Part shown: one piece after another, positions 9,662-21,401 of the stretch
Numbering within the stretch: position 1 is the first letter of the stretch
How the letters are laid out: every line of letters starts with the position of its first letter
Source of the DNA: Auriscalpium vulgare
Taxonomy: Eukaryota; Basidiomycota; Agaricomycetes; Russulales; Auriscalpiaceae
NCBI GenBank assembly: GCA_019915015.1
Contig: JAHBBC010000008.1
Location: 868,001 to 932,000 of the forward strand
Direction of reading: 5' to 3'
DNA: 64,000 bases
The notes under the pieces: generated by a model
Seen by the model: the letters and a program-made list of their open reading frames with translations, nothing else
What the model was told of the DNA's origin: nothing
The model's database searches: none
Translations under genes and position numbers: made by a program

Positions 9662-11445
9662 CTACTCTTCCCAAGGGAGGCCCAGCGGGTTCGGATCAAA
9701 GAGATTGGCCGATGTAGGGTAGTAGGGGAGCTGGAGAGCGTCGACACCGTATTGACCCGTGAGAGGGGGAAGACGGAGGTCGTCTGTTGCAGAGTTGAGA
9801 GGTGAGAGTAGACGAGCCATGCAAATAAAGACGTACCGTCGTAGTAATCACTTCCTCCGTACGACGGGAATGGCGGAGCATCCGGGCCAAGCAAAGACGC
9901 AAGGAGGGAACCTCCCGTAGGGTCCGTATCCGGGAAAGGAGTCGCTGGGTACGACGAGGACGGTGAGGACGAGGACGAGGACGATGCGATGCCCAATGGC
10001 ATGTTGACTTGATCGGAGGCGTTGCAGCTTGTGGCAGGTGAGTCGGTGGTTGAGCCGGGTGCGAGCGGCGACGTGGAAGAGTCGTCAAGTTGGCTGGAAG
10101 GCGGGGGATTTGGGGAGGGGGAAGGCGATGGTCGAGGCTCGTCTGCAGGGCCCTTGCGCTTGCCTTTAATGGGCTCTTCCACGTCAGGCACATCCCCGCG
10201 GCCCTTGCGCCTGCCTTTATCGCTGCGGACCTTCCGCTGCCGCAGCGGAACCGTCTCGGCATGGATGCGCTCCTCTTCAGCGAATGCGGCGTCATCAAGC
10301 CTGACCCATTGCGTCTGGCCCGAGTACCAGGCGTTGCTGAGGGTTTGGAGATCGGTCTTCCCCGGAGCGGCACGACTCAGCGAATTGAACGGGATGGTTT
10401 CCGGCCATCCCTGAATCTGGACGTGGTGCAGGGACACAATGTCCCAGTGGGAACCAAATCTCCACGTTAACGATGTCCCTGTAATGGAGGCTGCGGTTCA
10501 TTAGTCACACTGTGATTAAGATAGCGCGCGGCACATACATAATTGATCATTAATAAATTTCCCGAGGTCCGTACGCATCTCAACCGTGGTAAGAGTTGCC
10601 TTCCCACTCCCTGTCATGCGGTCAGTGCCATCGCACGCTCGTTGTCGCCAATAACGTACCTGCCAGTCCTTGTACAGCAAACCCTTCCAGGCGCGTCAGG
10701 AAATCCTGGAAGTCCATTCGAAGGCATTGGGTCACGAAATCCGCCAGACCCTCGGTCGCAATCATCGCCGGCTTGAACGCGATGCTTGTATCCCCGCGCG
10801 CGAAGAAGACGAGCGCTTCGACACCGGTTCGTTCCCGAAGGGCCTTGACCTGGATGCGTGTATGTGAGTGCACACGTACACGTCATGACTTCCGGGCTTA
10901 CATGGTCGTCTAGCTTGTGGACGAAGTGCGTCGCGTCCTGGGCCTTCGAGCGCGCCGTGATCCACTCGCCATGCAGGCGAGTTTTCTTGTATTCTTCATG
11001 CTTGAGTCTCAAGACCTCCTTCTCCTCCTCGTTCAACGTGCGGTAGACGGCTGAGCGCTTCTTCGAGAGCGCCTGGATCGCGGCATTGCCTGTGACATAA
11101 ATGAGTACAATGTAATATTAACACCTTCTTTTACTCACTGTCTTGGCCCTTCTGGCCTTCTGTCCACTGAAAGGCGGACCAGGCACTATTCTTCGTGTGT
11201 GTTCCGCCGAGCCCAGCCCGTCCCACGTGTAGTGAGGTCTCGACCGTCGCCACCCTTTTGTGATGTGTCGTTGCTACATCTGCTGCGCGCTTTTTGATGT
11301 CCCTGGCGAGCGCGTCCAGCTCAGTGAGGTACGCGTCGGCGTTATCTTGACGCTTCTCCGTGGTGAGCTTGCGAGCTTCTTTTGTCATCTTGACCTTCGG
11401 CTTATGCGGGAGATGACCTTGGCGGTGCTTGGGCTCGCGAGGCAT
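9662..11445 (-). CDS. KDZ cargo protein 1 (506 aa), possible DNA-binding factor
   Basis: Six exons give one continuous frame of 507 codons: 11445-11139, 11089-10902, 10849-10660, 10610-10539, 10478-9837 and 9783-9662. All introns start GT and end AG, and all phases agree. The N-terminus is basic and Lys-rich (MPREPKHRQGHLPHKPKVKM). It is followed by a helical segment with W-x-A-F, LSKKRSAVY and LNEEEKEVL motifs that resembles an HMG-box-like fold. Next come an RTGVEAL...ATEGLADFV segment and a QIQGWPETIPFNSLS segment. The C-terminal half is Ser/Pro-rich. From memory, proteins with the 'EGWPxxIPFxNLS' block are common and multicopy in Agaricomycetes, often in repeats. The position inside the inverted repeats makes it transposon cargo. 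A role in DNA binding is inference. Confidence 0.8.
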
Positions 11446-11661
11446 CGTAGATATATGATTTGGAGGGCGGGGTGCGTGTGCAGAGGCAGGCAGACGGGAA
11501 GGAAGGCATCGCGGTTGATGCGAGCCATACAGGTGTAAATACACGTGATCGTGACTCAAATTTACAGACTACACTGACTACAGCCTACGCAATGCAAACT
11601 ACTACAACATATGGTAAAGTACATTGTTCAAGAAAATCAGTCGGCATGTGAGCAGGGACAG

Positions 11662-13274
11662 CTACGCGGAGACAAACAGAGCGACAAGGATAGCGAACAA
11701 AACAGCCGAGACGCAGGCAAACACGTACGCACACGGGCTACACATCTACTTCAGAGAACAGTCAGTAAAGTAAGCAAAATCAGGATAAATGACCGACGTA
11801 CCCGCGAAGCCTGAGGGTCGAAGACGCCGCCATTGCCGTCGGAGAGCAGGGCGCTAGTGATCGCGCGAGCCTGCGGCTCGGAGAAACCAAACCTCTCGCT
11901 TTGCATGATGGCGGCCCAGCGAGTGTTGCGCGTCCCATTCATGAGCTCCCGGAAGCGCGGGATGTACTCATCCCCAAGCCCGAATTGATCCATGGCCGCA
12001 TCCGTGAGAGGGCCGATGCCGATGGCGGCATCGGCAGGCGCCAGTTGGGGAGGCGGTGGGAAGGGGGCTCCGGCCTTGGATGAGGCAGTAGGCGTCTTCG
12101 TAGGTATAGCTTCCTGTCGATCAGCGAGGCGCGTACTCTTCCCAGCCTCACTGACTGGCGGGAGTTTCTTCCCAATCTCCTGAACACACTTTGCTGCAGG
12201 AGGAGGCGCACGACGAGCGACGGGTGGAGGGAGAGGCGATGGAGGAGGAGAGGAGGAGGGGCTGTCGTCAATGTAGAGGGGAAGGGGAACCTGTCGGGTG
12301 GCCGGCGTGCTGGTGACCTTGGCCGGAGATGAGTTGCTGCGGCGGCGGCGAGGGCGTGTTCCCATGGCCATGAATTCTAGCTCGGCCTTCGTCTTCTTCT
12401 CCGTGCGAGCGGGCGTGACTGGGGCACGAGATTGCGGCCGGGCGACGGCGCCGTCATTCTGTGCATCGATCTCGGCGAGCTCGCGGGAAACTACTTTCCA
12501 GTCGAGAGGGCTGTCCTTGTCGTAGTCCTGCGAGTCGTCGGCATTGCCTCTCGCAGGCTCGATGGCAGTTGGAGGGAATGAAAGGAGAGAGCTGCCGCGC
12601 TTTGACAGCGCGGGGATATCTCCCGGGCAGGGAGTAAGGGGCTGGGTGTCGGCGGGCAATGCGGTTGATGTCTCAGGCAATCCTGAGCGCTTCCAGTATT
12701 CCTGAGTTCGAGAGAAGTGTGGGAAGGCGATTTTGTTGCGGAAGATGTCGACGATGGTTGAAACCGGCTGCACCAGGGTAGAGTCGTGGTGAGCGAGTTC
12801 GCGCGGGGGTAGGTAGGCCTGGATGTTGACTTCCTCTGGCGAAGACGGAGGCCCCGCAGCCGCAAAGCCTGGGACACAAAGGAGAAGGGTGAACCCGCCG
12901 TCAATTCTGTCGAGCGTCGTGATCTGGTTGGTGTTCATCAGCGAGGCCACAGAGCAAAGTGAACTTGTGCGCACCCCATCGAACACGTCCTCCAACGTAT
13001 CCTGCACCAGTGCATTCCGAGAGCTCTCCTTCCTCCCCGTCGAGACCTTTGCGTTGTGTAGGGCAAGGAAGTCGGTGTGAAGGCCGCCTGCGACGTGCGA
13101 GTGATGGCGGTCGTCAGCGTGTGCGCCAGCTCGCACGACAGCCCGTGCGGCCTCTGCTGCCCGCAAGCGACTATCTTGCTGGTGGACAAGATCCGAGATT
13201 GATGCAGGGGTGTATGACAAGCGACCCTGGGCTGGAGCCTGAGCCGTAGTGAGGAAAATGGAGTTCGGCGGCAT
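11662..13274 (-). CDS. KDZ cargo protein 2 (518 aa), C-terminal membrane anchor
   Basis: Exon 1 runs 13274-11802 and exon 2 runs 11745-11662; the GTACGT...TAG intron is in phase 0, giving 519 codons. The first ~230 residues are globular (MPPNSIFLTTAQAPAQGR at the start). The middle is a Pro/Ser-rich linker with a basic stretch (GTRPRRRRSNSS). A conserved-looking block follows (FGLGDEYIPRFRELM...GFSEPQARAITSALL). Exon 2 encodes about 25 mostly hydrophobic residues ending in the stop, a tail-anchor-like segment. If the intron were retained, a different hydrophobic tail would result. I do not recognise the family. The gene lies between cargo 1 and the transposase and shares their orientation. 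Confidence 0.7.
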
Positions 13275-13783
13275 GGTGGTTGGGTATCAAGGTACGCGCG
13301 CCTATCGACTTGTCCACCTCCGAGTCTTGATTACAGACCTCGGTGTGCAAGCACTCGTCCACTGATGCCTCTGTTCAGTGACATGCAATGTCTGTGAGCT
13401 AATAGCAGTCTGATTGTCTATGTCAAGGTCCCCCGATATCAGACTATTACCTGCATGCACAGTATCTCGGACTTCCGAGCCGTACAGTAGCCTAGGAAAG
13501 CTCCTCGCTCCGACCTTGCATTTTGTGAATTGGGCCGAAATTCCAAATAAATTAGGGTAGCTTTCTTTCAGTCCAGAAACCCTCGAAACGCGAAAATCCC
13601 GAGTCAGATCGGTGTCGAACATGCCCCGATATCATGATCTTGCAGGTTATTGCCTTGTGCCTGGCTCCTCCGAGGCTCCTCCACGCATTTTTTGAGTTTC
13701 TCAAATAATCCCACGTAATTCACTTGGCTTCCCATCTGTTCAGAAAGCATGAAAGGGCTATTATTACGAGTCCGGGGGCATTT
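13275..13783. other. Spacer between cargo gene 2 and the transposase
   Basis: These 509 bp lie upstream of the 518-aa gene and downstream of the transposase stop. They probably hold the transposase 3' UTR and the promoter of the 518-aa gene. I see no ORF or repeat of note. Confidence 0.4.
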
Positions 13784-16243
13784 CTAGTCCGTAATGTTAA
13801 GTACAAAGTCCTCGAACGCGGTCACATCCTCTGCGCTACGCTCGTCGTATTCACCACTCATAGGCTCGGTAACTATGTCAGCTTGCACAGCTTCGGGCGC
13901 AGGGGTGATACCGGGACCACTAGCTACCCTACCGACGCGCGTGCCTAAGTCACGGAGCCCGGTGTATCCGGGCAGAGCGAGAATCTTCTGCAGCCGAACC
14001 TCGTGGATTGCATTGACGGCACCGCGTATCTCCCATCGCCGAGTGAGTTCTGCAGCAAGCGGTGGGTCGGACAACGCACTGCGAGCAATGGCAGTGCGAT
14101 AGTCCTCGGCTTCGTCGCGAAGATGTGTACGGACACGCCGAACCTCATTGTCGCAGCGCTGCAGCTCCTCGCGAGCTCGCAGGAGCTCGAGGTGCTGCCC
14201 GAGGAGGTCACGATGGGCAGGGTCGGTCCATGCCTCCTGGCGGACATCGGAGCGTGATTGGCGAAGGAGATCAAATTCTCCGAGGAAGCTGTACTCAACT
14301 ATCTCCTTCCAGGAAAGCTCGGGGCGCGCGGGCGAAAGCTTGACAGCCTGGGTGTTGTAGCGTGTCAGCGCCGTGCGAATGGCCTTTGAGCGACGCTGGA
14401 GAGCCGTTGCAATGTGCGTCCGAAGCTTGTACCCTAGCAAAAGATTAGCTCAGTAGAATAAAATGCATGTGATGACGCACCCGTTCCGGCCATATTCAGC
14501 TTCGATAACTCAAACAGCCGCTGCACGACAAGGCGCTCGAGGTCATCGAGTGCTTTGCGATAGGTGCGCTCGATGCTCTGCGCCTTGACGGCGAGGTATT
14601 CGGGGCTCGACTTGTCCCAGCGGCTGCCAATGAGTCCGAGCTGGTCCTCGATGGCGTCAAGCTGCAGCTCCTTCTTCTCGATCTTGCGCGCCTTGGTGTT
14701 GACCTTCCGGTTTGCAGCGATCATTTTCTTGTGTACGTCCGGCGTTGCTATGGTGTGGCGGAGCTGGCTGACCGCGGTGCGTGCGTCATCCCATTCAGTC
14801 CTAGACCCAGTCAGCGCGTGCCCATGCCCGAATTGTTGACAACTTGAATCCTACCGCGCAGCGTCAAGCTCGTCAAGAGCTTGAACGTACTGGAATCGGA
14901 GTGTCTCTGCAGGCGGCTCTTGACGAAGCCCGCCTAGGTAATCCTTCTCGGCTTGAATGTACCTGTCAAACGCTGCGTCGTCGATGCCAAGCTCCGCCTG
15001 GCGCGCGCGGATCTTCTCCGGGTAGTTTGTTGTAATGGCGAGCGCGCCTCGATAGTGGTTGTACAGATAGCGACCTACCATCATCAGTGAATTCGTGCAG
15101 TCTCGGGAATGATCGGACTTACTGAGACTCGCGTACTTATCTTCATCCCAGAACGCGTAGTGCTGCTCGATACTTTGATGCCGGTGAAAAGCGTTCGCGT
15201 TGCGTGTGTTCCCGGCGACGGCATTTGACGCGTTGAAGATCCGCTCGCAGCCTTCAAAATTCGCCTGCCCCATGCCTGGAATATTCCGAGGATGCCAGTA
15301 GATCTGGCACCCTCGGTTGTGTGCGTGCCCGTGAAATGACCCAACGACGAGCTTGAATCGTTGGTCGGCTGCCCGTTTACCGAGAGAACTAGCTGCAAGG
15401 GTCTTCGAGAACGCGCATGCGATGTCGTATCCACACGCGATATCCGGGCCGTACACGTCCATCAGCTTGTTAACCATTGCCAACGGGTATTTGGCTCTGC
15501 GAAGGTGTGAGATGAGGTCATTATGATGCAAAGACCACGTACAATTCGCCGCTCTTGATCATGTCGCACATGAGCAAGACATTGCCGTGTCGGCAAGCCA
15601 CCAAGAAAATCCCACTCTCCGCAAACATTGCCCACATACGCTTGCGCTCTTCGGGGGTGGCGTTGGCCCATCGCTGTAGGCATTGCTCGGTCCCGTCAAC
15701 AGTATTCATGTCTTCCCAGGCGCCGGCATCGTCGGCGTCGGCGTCGTCAGCCAGCGGAGCAGGGTCGGCAACTTTGCCCTGATTCTGATTCTAACAAATA
15801 AACGGTGTATCAGGATTAGTAAATATGCGCAAAGAAGAAAGAGGCACGCACCAAGCTTCCCTTGACCTCATCCTTGAAGACATCGACGTCCTCCGGAGTT
15901 AGCCAGTAGTCGGATCGGGTCCTGCGGCCATCAAGGCGCTCCACTTGATTGCGGACGGACGCCTCTGTGCGTTTGAGGGAGTTATTGCCGTCCATCTCGC
16001 ACATGAATGAGTAAATAAGCTCCGGCTCGTCGACCAACTTGTAGAAACACGCGGGGCAGGTGTTGTGAAGTCGCCAATTCGGAGTATCGCGTGCCAGAGC
16101 GACGTTGACGCGTTTACCAACGCGGTGCAGGATCTCCAGGTACGTATCGTAGGCGATGCTGAACTGCTCGCATAAGTACTCGCGATAGGGAACCTGTACC
16201 ACATGAGCCAATATATGTAACACAAAGGAAAAACAACGTACAT
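13784..16243 (-). pseudogene. KDZ transposase, 3' part (interrupted gene)
   Basis: Six exons continue the transposase begun at 24461: 16193-15852, 15790-15543, 15496-15123, 15074-14855, 14800-14481 and 14433-13784. The reading frame stays open through all of them. Joined to the 5' part with two bases from 16243-16242, the total is 994 codons. Visible features are a CPAC zinc-chelating pair (RLHNTCPACFYKL), the first catalytic Asp in CEMDGNNSLKR, the second in CGYDIACAF, and the Glu in NFEGCERIFN with the neighbouring HGHAHNRGCQIYWHP. Together these are the hallmarks of the RNase H-fold core of KDZ transposases. The C-terminal helical domain (TGYKLRTHIATALQRRSKAI) also fits the family. The only visible lesion is the insertion at 16244. 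Confidence 0.93.
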
Positions 16244-16686
16244 TTACGATTCCCTGAGGTACGAAGTAGAATCGTTTACTAGGGGGTTTTTCGGGGTGGT
16301 GCCTGCATCTATTCGGTCATGGTCGCCGGGTGCCGGTTTGATCCCCGGTTTGATATCCGGTGCCTTCCCGTCGTGTATGTCCGGCCGGCCCGACCTCGCG
16401 CCCACGGCTCGCGGCGTTGTCCTGCCCACACTCAGTGTCCTCCGTCATTGCAGGTCGCATTCCCTCCTCGTCACGCCCGTCAACGCGCACCCAGGCAAGG
16501 TGAGTTTGTGTACAGCGTCTACTATGAAATTGCACTGTCTCTAACCGTGCCCGCAGCACCACCTCGTCCCCCCAGCTCGTCTGCCGCCGCCCCAGCTTGC
16601 CTGCACCGCTCCAGCTCGACCGCCGCCGCTGCCACGCCCTCCGCACCCTCCGATCTCAAAGCTCAGCAAAGCGAAACACAACATCA

Positions 16687-18000
16687 TGCGCGTGGGCCTG
16701 GACATGGCAAAGTTCTTGCAGGACATGCTGCATGAGTCGGGCCTCAAGGCGAGCGCGCACATCGTTGGCTGGGACTCGTTCAAAGAGTTCTTCCGCAAGG
16801 TGCACTTGACGGGCGTGTAGCCCTCGACGGAGGACATCGTCAACGTTGCAAAGTCGACGAGGATCTCACACTCGACAATCTCTCGCGCCCGCAGCTCGTC
16901 TCCATGAGCTGCTACAATCGGCCGCAACGCCTTCGGCACGGACAACTTCCTGTGCGGCCAGATTCGCGGCCGCCTGCTCCAAATTCGCCGCGGCGACCAG
17001 GCAGTCGTCTCCGAGGGCGTCGACGAGCTCAGCAAGAGCTCGTTTCAGCACGCGTCCACGAGCCGCGGCATCCGCACGTTCGGCGTCAGCGCCACGCGCC
17101 TCCGTGAGGAGCTCTCGACCTGGATCAACCTGCACCTGGACAACCGCGTTTTGGGCGTGTGCTGTTCATCCTCGGGCGCGCGCTCAAGTTTGACCGCATG
17201 CCTGGAAGGACGAGAGTGGGCAGGCGGCTATCATCAGGAGCCTCGAGCACGTCCTCAGCGGCCTGCCGGACAACCTCGTGCGTCTCCTTTCGTCCTGTAA
17301 CGTACATTTTGACACTGTGCGCAGCTGTACGAAACCGAGGTGGAAGTCGACTCGGACCGCGCGTCGTACAAGCAGAAGCTCGATGTGCAGCAGCAGCAAG
17401 AAGAGCTCATCAAGGACGAAGAGGAGCAGGAACAAAAGGAGGAGGACGCGCGGCGCGCAAAGGAGGCGCAGGAGCGCCAGAAGCGCGAGGATGAGACCCG
17501 CATGGCCGAATCACTTTTGCCTGATTGAGGTATGTGTTTTGTGTCCCGCTGTGGCGATCAATTGCTGACGTGTAATTAGCTGTGCCACAAGCCGGTGTAA
17601 GAGGATGCGCGCATGACGACGGAGCAGCTGAAGGAGCTCGTTGAGGTGCTGTCTGTCTTGTCCGCCAAGGATGAGAACTCGCAGGCCGAGGACGTGCGTC
17701 TGCCCAGCACCGACAAACACGGCGCTCGTCAAGCGCATCCGCACGATGCTCACGAAGATTGACAAGCAGCTCGATGAGTATGACGCACGCGTGGGCAACA
17801 GCCTGCAGCTCATCTTGTGCGATGAACAGGGCCGCATCCCCATCCGCGACCTCGGGAAGGCGCTCGCGCTCATCAAGCACAGGCCCGGGGAGGACGTCGT
17901 GCAGAACACCGTCGACAAGCTTGATGCGGACAAGGACGTGTACGTCGAACGCGAGCATGTGCTTGTGCTCGCGTGTGAGGAGGGGCTCGGTGCGCACGCG
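16687..18000 (+). pseudogene. Captured LETM1/Mdm38-like gene fragment (Hel-B copy)
   Basis: Pieces in several frames match a mitochondrial LETM1/Mdm38 protein in order. They are MRVGLDMAKFLQDMLHESGL and SFKEFFRKVHLTG; the RBD-like region (FGTDNFLCGQIRGRLLQIRR, SRGIRTFGVSATRLREELS, WINLHLDNR); the Gln/Glu-rich coiled coil (QQQQEELIKDEEEQEQKEED); and the C-terminal part (TKIDKQLDEYDARVGNSLQ, ending EREHVLVLACEEGLG). LETM1 proteins act in the inner mitochondrial membrane in cation/proton exchange and ribosome binding. The N-terminal targeting and membrane part is absent. There are frameshifts, and a TAG interrupts GV-PSTEDI where Hel-A still reads GVSPSTEDI. This is a dead fragment carried as transposon cargo. 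Confidence 0.85.
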
Positions 18001-18479
18001 GGGCCACGACATCGCCACATCTTTAGCACGTGCACACGCTGCTTGACAGCGGCCTCAACCGGCATCCCGACGGCATGCTTGAGGCACGCTGGCGCATACA
18101 CCCTGGTGGTGCCGTGCAAATCTTGACTTTCTGTGCCACAGATCGCTATGCCGCACGGCCCGCCGCTGTGTGTGCGCATGGCGCACCCCCGCATGCTTGC
18201 TGAGCAGAGTCGTGAAGCCGATCCTGTGGGCCGCAAGCCGAAGAGGATGGTGTGTGTGCTTGAGGGGCCGGCAATGACGATGCACCCGGGCTTCAGCTGT
18301 GAGTTCCGGTTTCTAGTGGTGCAGTCACGGTGCCAAAGTGGTCCAGTATTGGGGACCTCGCGGAAGTCAAGGGCCGCCTGGACAGGATGAAGGCTGACTT
18401 GCTTTGTGAGCTTGCAGGTGTGAGTACACCTGCCGTGACATCCGCCCTGCGCTGACCCAGCACCCACCAGGTACACATC

Positions 18480-19127
18480 ATGCGCCGCGAATTTGACAAA
18501 GCCGAAGAGCCACCCTCTCTTCTCTTGTCTCCGCACACCCTCAGATCGCGCATACACGCTGCACGCAGCTCTTCCCGCTCTACGCGCCGCGCATCACGCT
18601 ACACAATGTGCACCTCTCCCACGCGCTCGGCCAGAGGACCCGCGCGCCGCGGGCGAGGCGGCGCTGCGCATTGGGCTGTGCGGTAGCGATCTGCGCGAGC
18701 GGGCGGAGGTGGTGGCGCTCGCGCGCGACGCAGCGGCGGTGTGCACGGGCATGGCCGGCACGCTCGAGGCCATCGGCGCCGTGCTCGCAGCGTGCCTCGC
18801 GCCCGAGATCCTCAAGTCCAAGTACGCATTGCATCACCTCCCCTCCGCAACACAGCGCTGACCACACGCGTGTACAGGCAGCACCTGAAGCGCCCGCTGG
18901 GCCTTGCGACGCAGGCGCAGGCGAACCACCTGCGCGCACTCGTGCTCGCGCTTGTTGGCGCGCACTACGTGCACACCGCGGCGGACCACGCGCTTGTCGT
19001 GCTCGGCACCACGGAGCAGCTTGCCGCAGGGCTCGGTGCGCCGACCGCGAAGGGCGCGCCGCTCGGCTCCGTGCACGGGAACGCGCCGCTGCGCCTGTGG
19101 GTTGGGGAGCGTGCGTGGTGGCTTTGA
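18480..19127 (+). pseudogene. Captured gene fragment of unknown family (Hel-B copy)
   Basis: This is the same unknown fragment as in Hel-A at 8312-9000, in inverted orientation relative to it. Open GC-rich stretches encode helical, Ala/Leu-rich segments around an intron-like break near 18835-18880 (GCTGACC...GTGTACAG). It is a second host-gene capture next to LETM1 in the same element. I could not assign a family. Confidence 0.4.
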
Positions 19128-19998
19128 CATGAAGGTGGCTGGGAATTTAATACAAGGTGAGCCACACACATCTATGGCGAGCACAGGACTGACCCCTGAA
19201 TACGATGACAGCCTTGGGATGCGCAGAGCGACAGCGCAGCTCTTCAACCGCCAACGGCGGGCAGCGGTCTGAAAGAAAATAGTCAGTGGCGTGTACGGCA
19301 CACCCTGTGTCGACAATGTACGCTGGCCAAGGGACATCTCAGTGTGCGATTCTGGCTTGGATTCAGAATGCAAGCACTAGAGCAATGGTATAATGGTAAC
19401 GCACGATGGGCATGACGACACACAGCGTACAAACATCATTCACGCACACACCCGGCCACCGCGCCTACACCATGACAATCCCGGTGCCGTCATTCATTCC
19501 AACCGCCTGCCCAGTGCTGCACACTGGCGCCATGCTCATCCCACAAGCGCTACGAGCATAGGGATTGCGATCTGGGTCTGTTTTGTCTGTTTGTCGTGTT
19601 TGCCATTGCTCGTGTGTAACTCATTTCAAACATACATTTCTGTTGAGATACTTATATCACTCTGCACTGGTGTTTCTGCCCCTGCCCGTCATCCATCCGA
19701 AGTTCGAGTCTGAATGTGCAGTGGCGGCAGGCTGCATGTCCCTACTCACATGACTGGGGCTCCAACCACACCCGCCGGCCATTCAATATGCTCTGTCTTT
19801 GATGTGCTGATGCCCAGTCAAGTTGCCTACCCATAGAGAGCTGTCGTCTCCGGGACTCGGGGGCAACCTATCATCCGTGGCTGATCTTGTGGCAGAGGAC
19901 GGTCAGTTTGTGATAGGGGTATGCGGGCCTCATGGCTGCCTGCACTTGCTTTGTATACCTGAAGAATCTTAGGAATTGTACCGCCATGTTCAGCAATG

Positions 19999-20014
19999 GC
20001 TCTCTAAGAGCTAG
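19999..20014 (+). other. 3' terminal stem-loop and CTAG end of Hel-B
   Basis: GCTCT-CTA-AGAGC forms a 5-bp stem directly before the terminal CTAG. Hel-C has the degenerate form GCTCTCTAAAAGC before its CTAG (23524-23527). About 45 bp upstream of and including this end are conserved in all three elements. Confidence 0.7.
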
Positions 20015-21401
20015 TCATGAATGCCGGGGACCTCAAGATTACCGACATCGAACTCACCGAGTACGAATTCGACCTGTACAACAAGGCCATGGTGCACGCA
20101 ATCCTACGCATAATCATCAGATACGGAGGTGACGGGTTTAAAAAATGGCACGAGGACGTCGCAGCCCTTTTACCCTGCTCGCCAGATAAGATTGAGGTTC
20201 ATCAGACCAAGATCTATCCTTTGCCGGCCATGGAAATTGACGAAGCTTCAATTGTTGGCAACGTGGAAGTCCTGGAGACCATATACGCGGAACTGGAGCT
20301 TGATGTCAACAAGGAAGACTTCTCAAAATACGCAAAAATTGTCGCAGGAGATCAACTCACTATAGCCCGACAGCGCGCCATTCTGTTGGTCCGACTTGGG
20401 CACGAAGACGGCTCGGAGGAGTGGAAACATATCGTCTTGATGCCAGGGCTTTTCCATGTCAAGATTGCGGACTGTCAAGGCATGATGGAGACTCACTTTG
20501 GAAAGCCGAACGCTGGGACACGCAGTCCCGGTGGCCTGGCATTCCACAATGTCGTCCTTGACCGTCTTCCCATCGTCTTGAGCGCTTTGCCTACGTTTCG
20601 AACATGTCGTGACCTTGTCATGATTTCCTTGTATGCTCGTGTGCTGCACTGTCTCTTGCTGGTATCTGGCGAGTCAACGCTTGATGAATACGCGGCGTCA
20701 CTCACTTCATTCAGCACCCTGGAAGATCATGCACACACCATCTACCGGCAATTTACGGACATCGAGTTCGTTCACGAGCTCAGAGAGAAGCGAGGGCGAG
20801 AGGAGCGTAAACGGAGCGCGGCAGCAGAGGAAGTGAGAGCACAGGAGAAAGCGGCGGAGAAAGCGAGAAAGAAGATGGCAACGTCGACAGCCGCGCAGCT
20901 GCTGGCAGGCGCCTCGAGCTCGAGCGCTTCGAACATTCCGAAGCAGAATTCCATAGACAAGAGCGCTGAGGGCGCCTCGAGTTCAAGCGCTTTGAGGGTA
21001 ACAAAGCAGAAGTCCGCAGACAAGAGTGACGAACCAACAGGCCACATCAAGATGGGTGACATGGTCTTCGAGAATGCGATCCTGTTCATGCGCGACGCTC
21101 TTCACACCCGCGAATTTTTGGACGCAATCAAGAGCGGTGACTCTCGCAGAGTCATTGTCGTCCTCAAGCTGTGGTGCTACGCATTCAGAGGCAACGGGCG
21201 CTCAAAATATGCCCATGAGATGCTGCATCTCATCCATAACCTTGTCAATGTGTGGCCGACCGAGTTTCGGTGAGTCGTGGTGTGTTACTTCAACCTGTCT
21301 GGCCACTCACTCGTGTTTTTATTCTGTAAGTGACATCATCGTGAAGAATTGGCTCTTGAATCCAACGGGGCGCGAGGACGGCTTTGTCGAGGTTGATCTC
21401 A
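20015..21401 (+). pseudogene. DUF6589-type gene fragment captured between Hel-B and Hel-C
   Basis: An open frame from just inside the Hel-B border to 21271 (ATG at 20017), then a GTGAGT...TAAG intron and a second exon up to the Hel-C border, encode about 440 residues. Motifs typical of the basidiomycete DUF6589 family are visible: LKITDIE, YPLPAMEIDEASIVGN, GDQLTIARQRA, LMPGLFHVKIADCQGMMETH and NWLLNPTGREDGFVEVDL. From memory, DUF6589 proteins are long, repeat-linked and probably derived from a transposase-like nuclease; the catalytic role is not established. Both ends of the gene are cut exactly at the Helentron termini. There is no internal stop, which suggests a recent capture. Confidence 0.8.

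Larger units (their letters stand above)
16244..20014 (+). mobile_element. Hel-B, Helentron-like element with captured LETM1
   Basis: The element is 3771 bp, exactly the length of reconstructed Hel-A, and nearly identical to it. The 5' end starts TTACGATTCCCTGAG and forms an ACGATTC...GAATCGT stem. The 3' end has GGAATTGTA (19972-19980), which nearly complements the 5' terminus, then the stem-loop GCTCTCTAAGAGC (19999-20011) and CTAG. Asymmetric subterminal inverted repeats plus a 3' hairpin are the known signature of Helentron-derived non-autonomous elements. No Rep-helicase is encoded, so it is non-autonomous. Confidence 0.8.

Noticed and set aside
19377..19405. tRNA-like stretch (GGTATAATGGTAACGC)
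   Set aside because: It resembles an A box by eye, but no acceptor stem, anticodon arm or T arm with TTC can be laid out around it.
16244..20014. Canonical Helitron (A-T target, TC start, CTRR end)
   Set aside because: The 3' end fits, but the 5' end is TTACG and not TC, and the composite sits between two T residues. Subterminal complementary ends fit Helentron/Helitron2 better. Hel-A has a G on one flank (minus-strand reading), so the target rule is not fully met.
20772..21089. Minus-strand ORF over the DUF6589 fragment
   Set aside because: It is an antisense shadow; the plus strand carries the recognisable family motifs.
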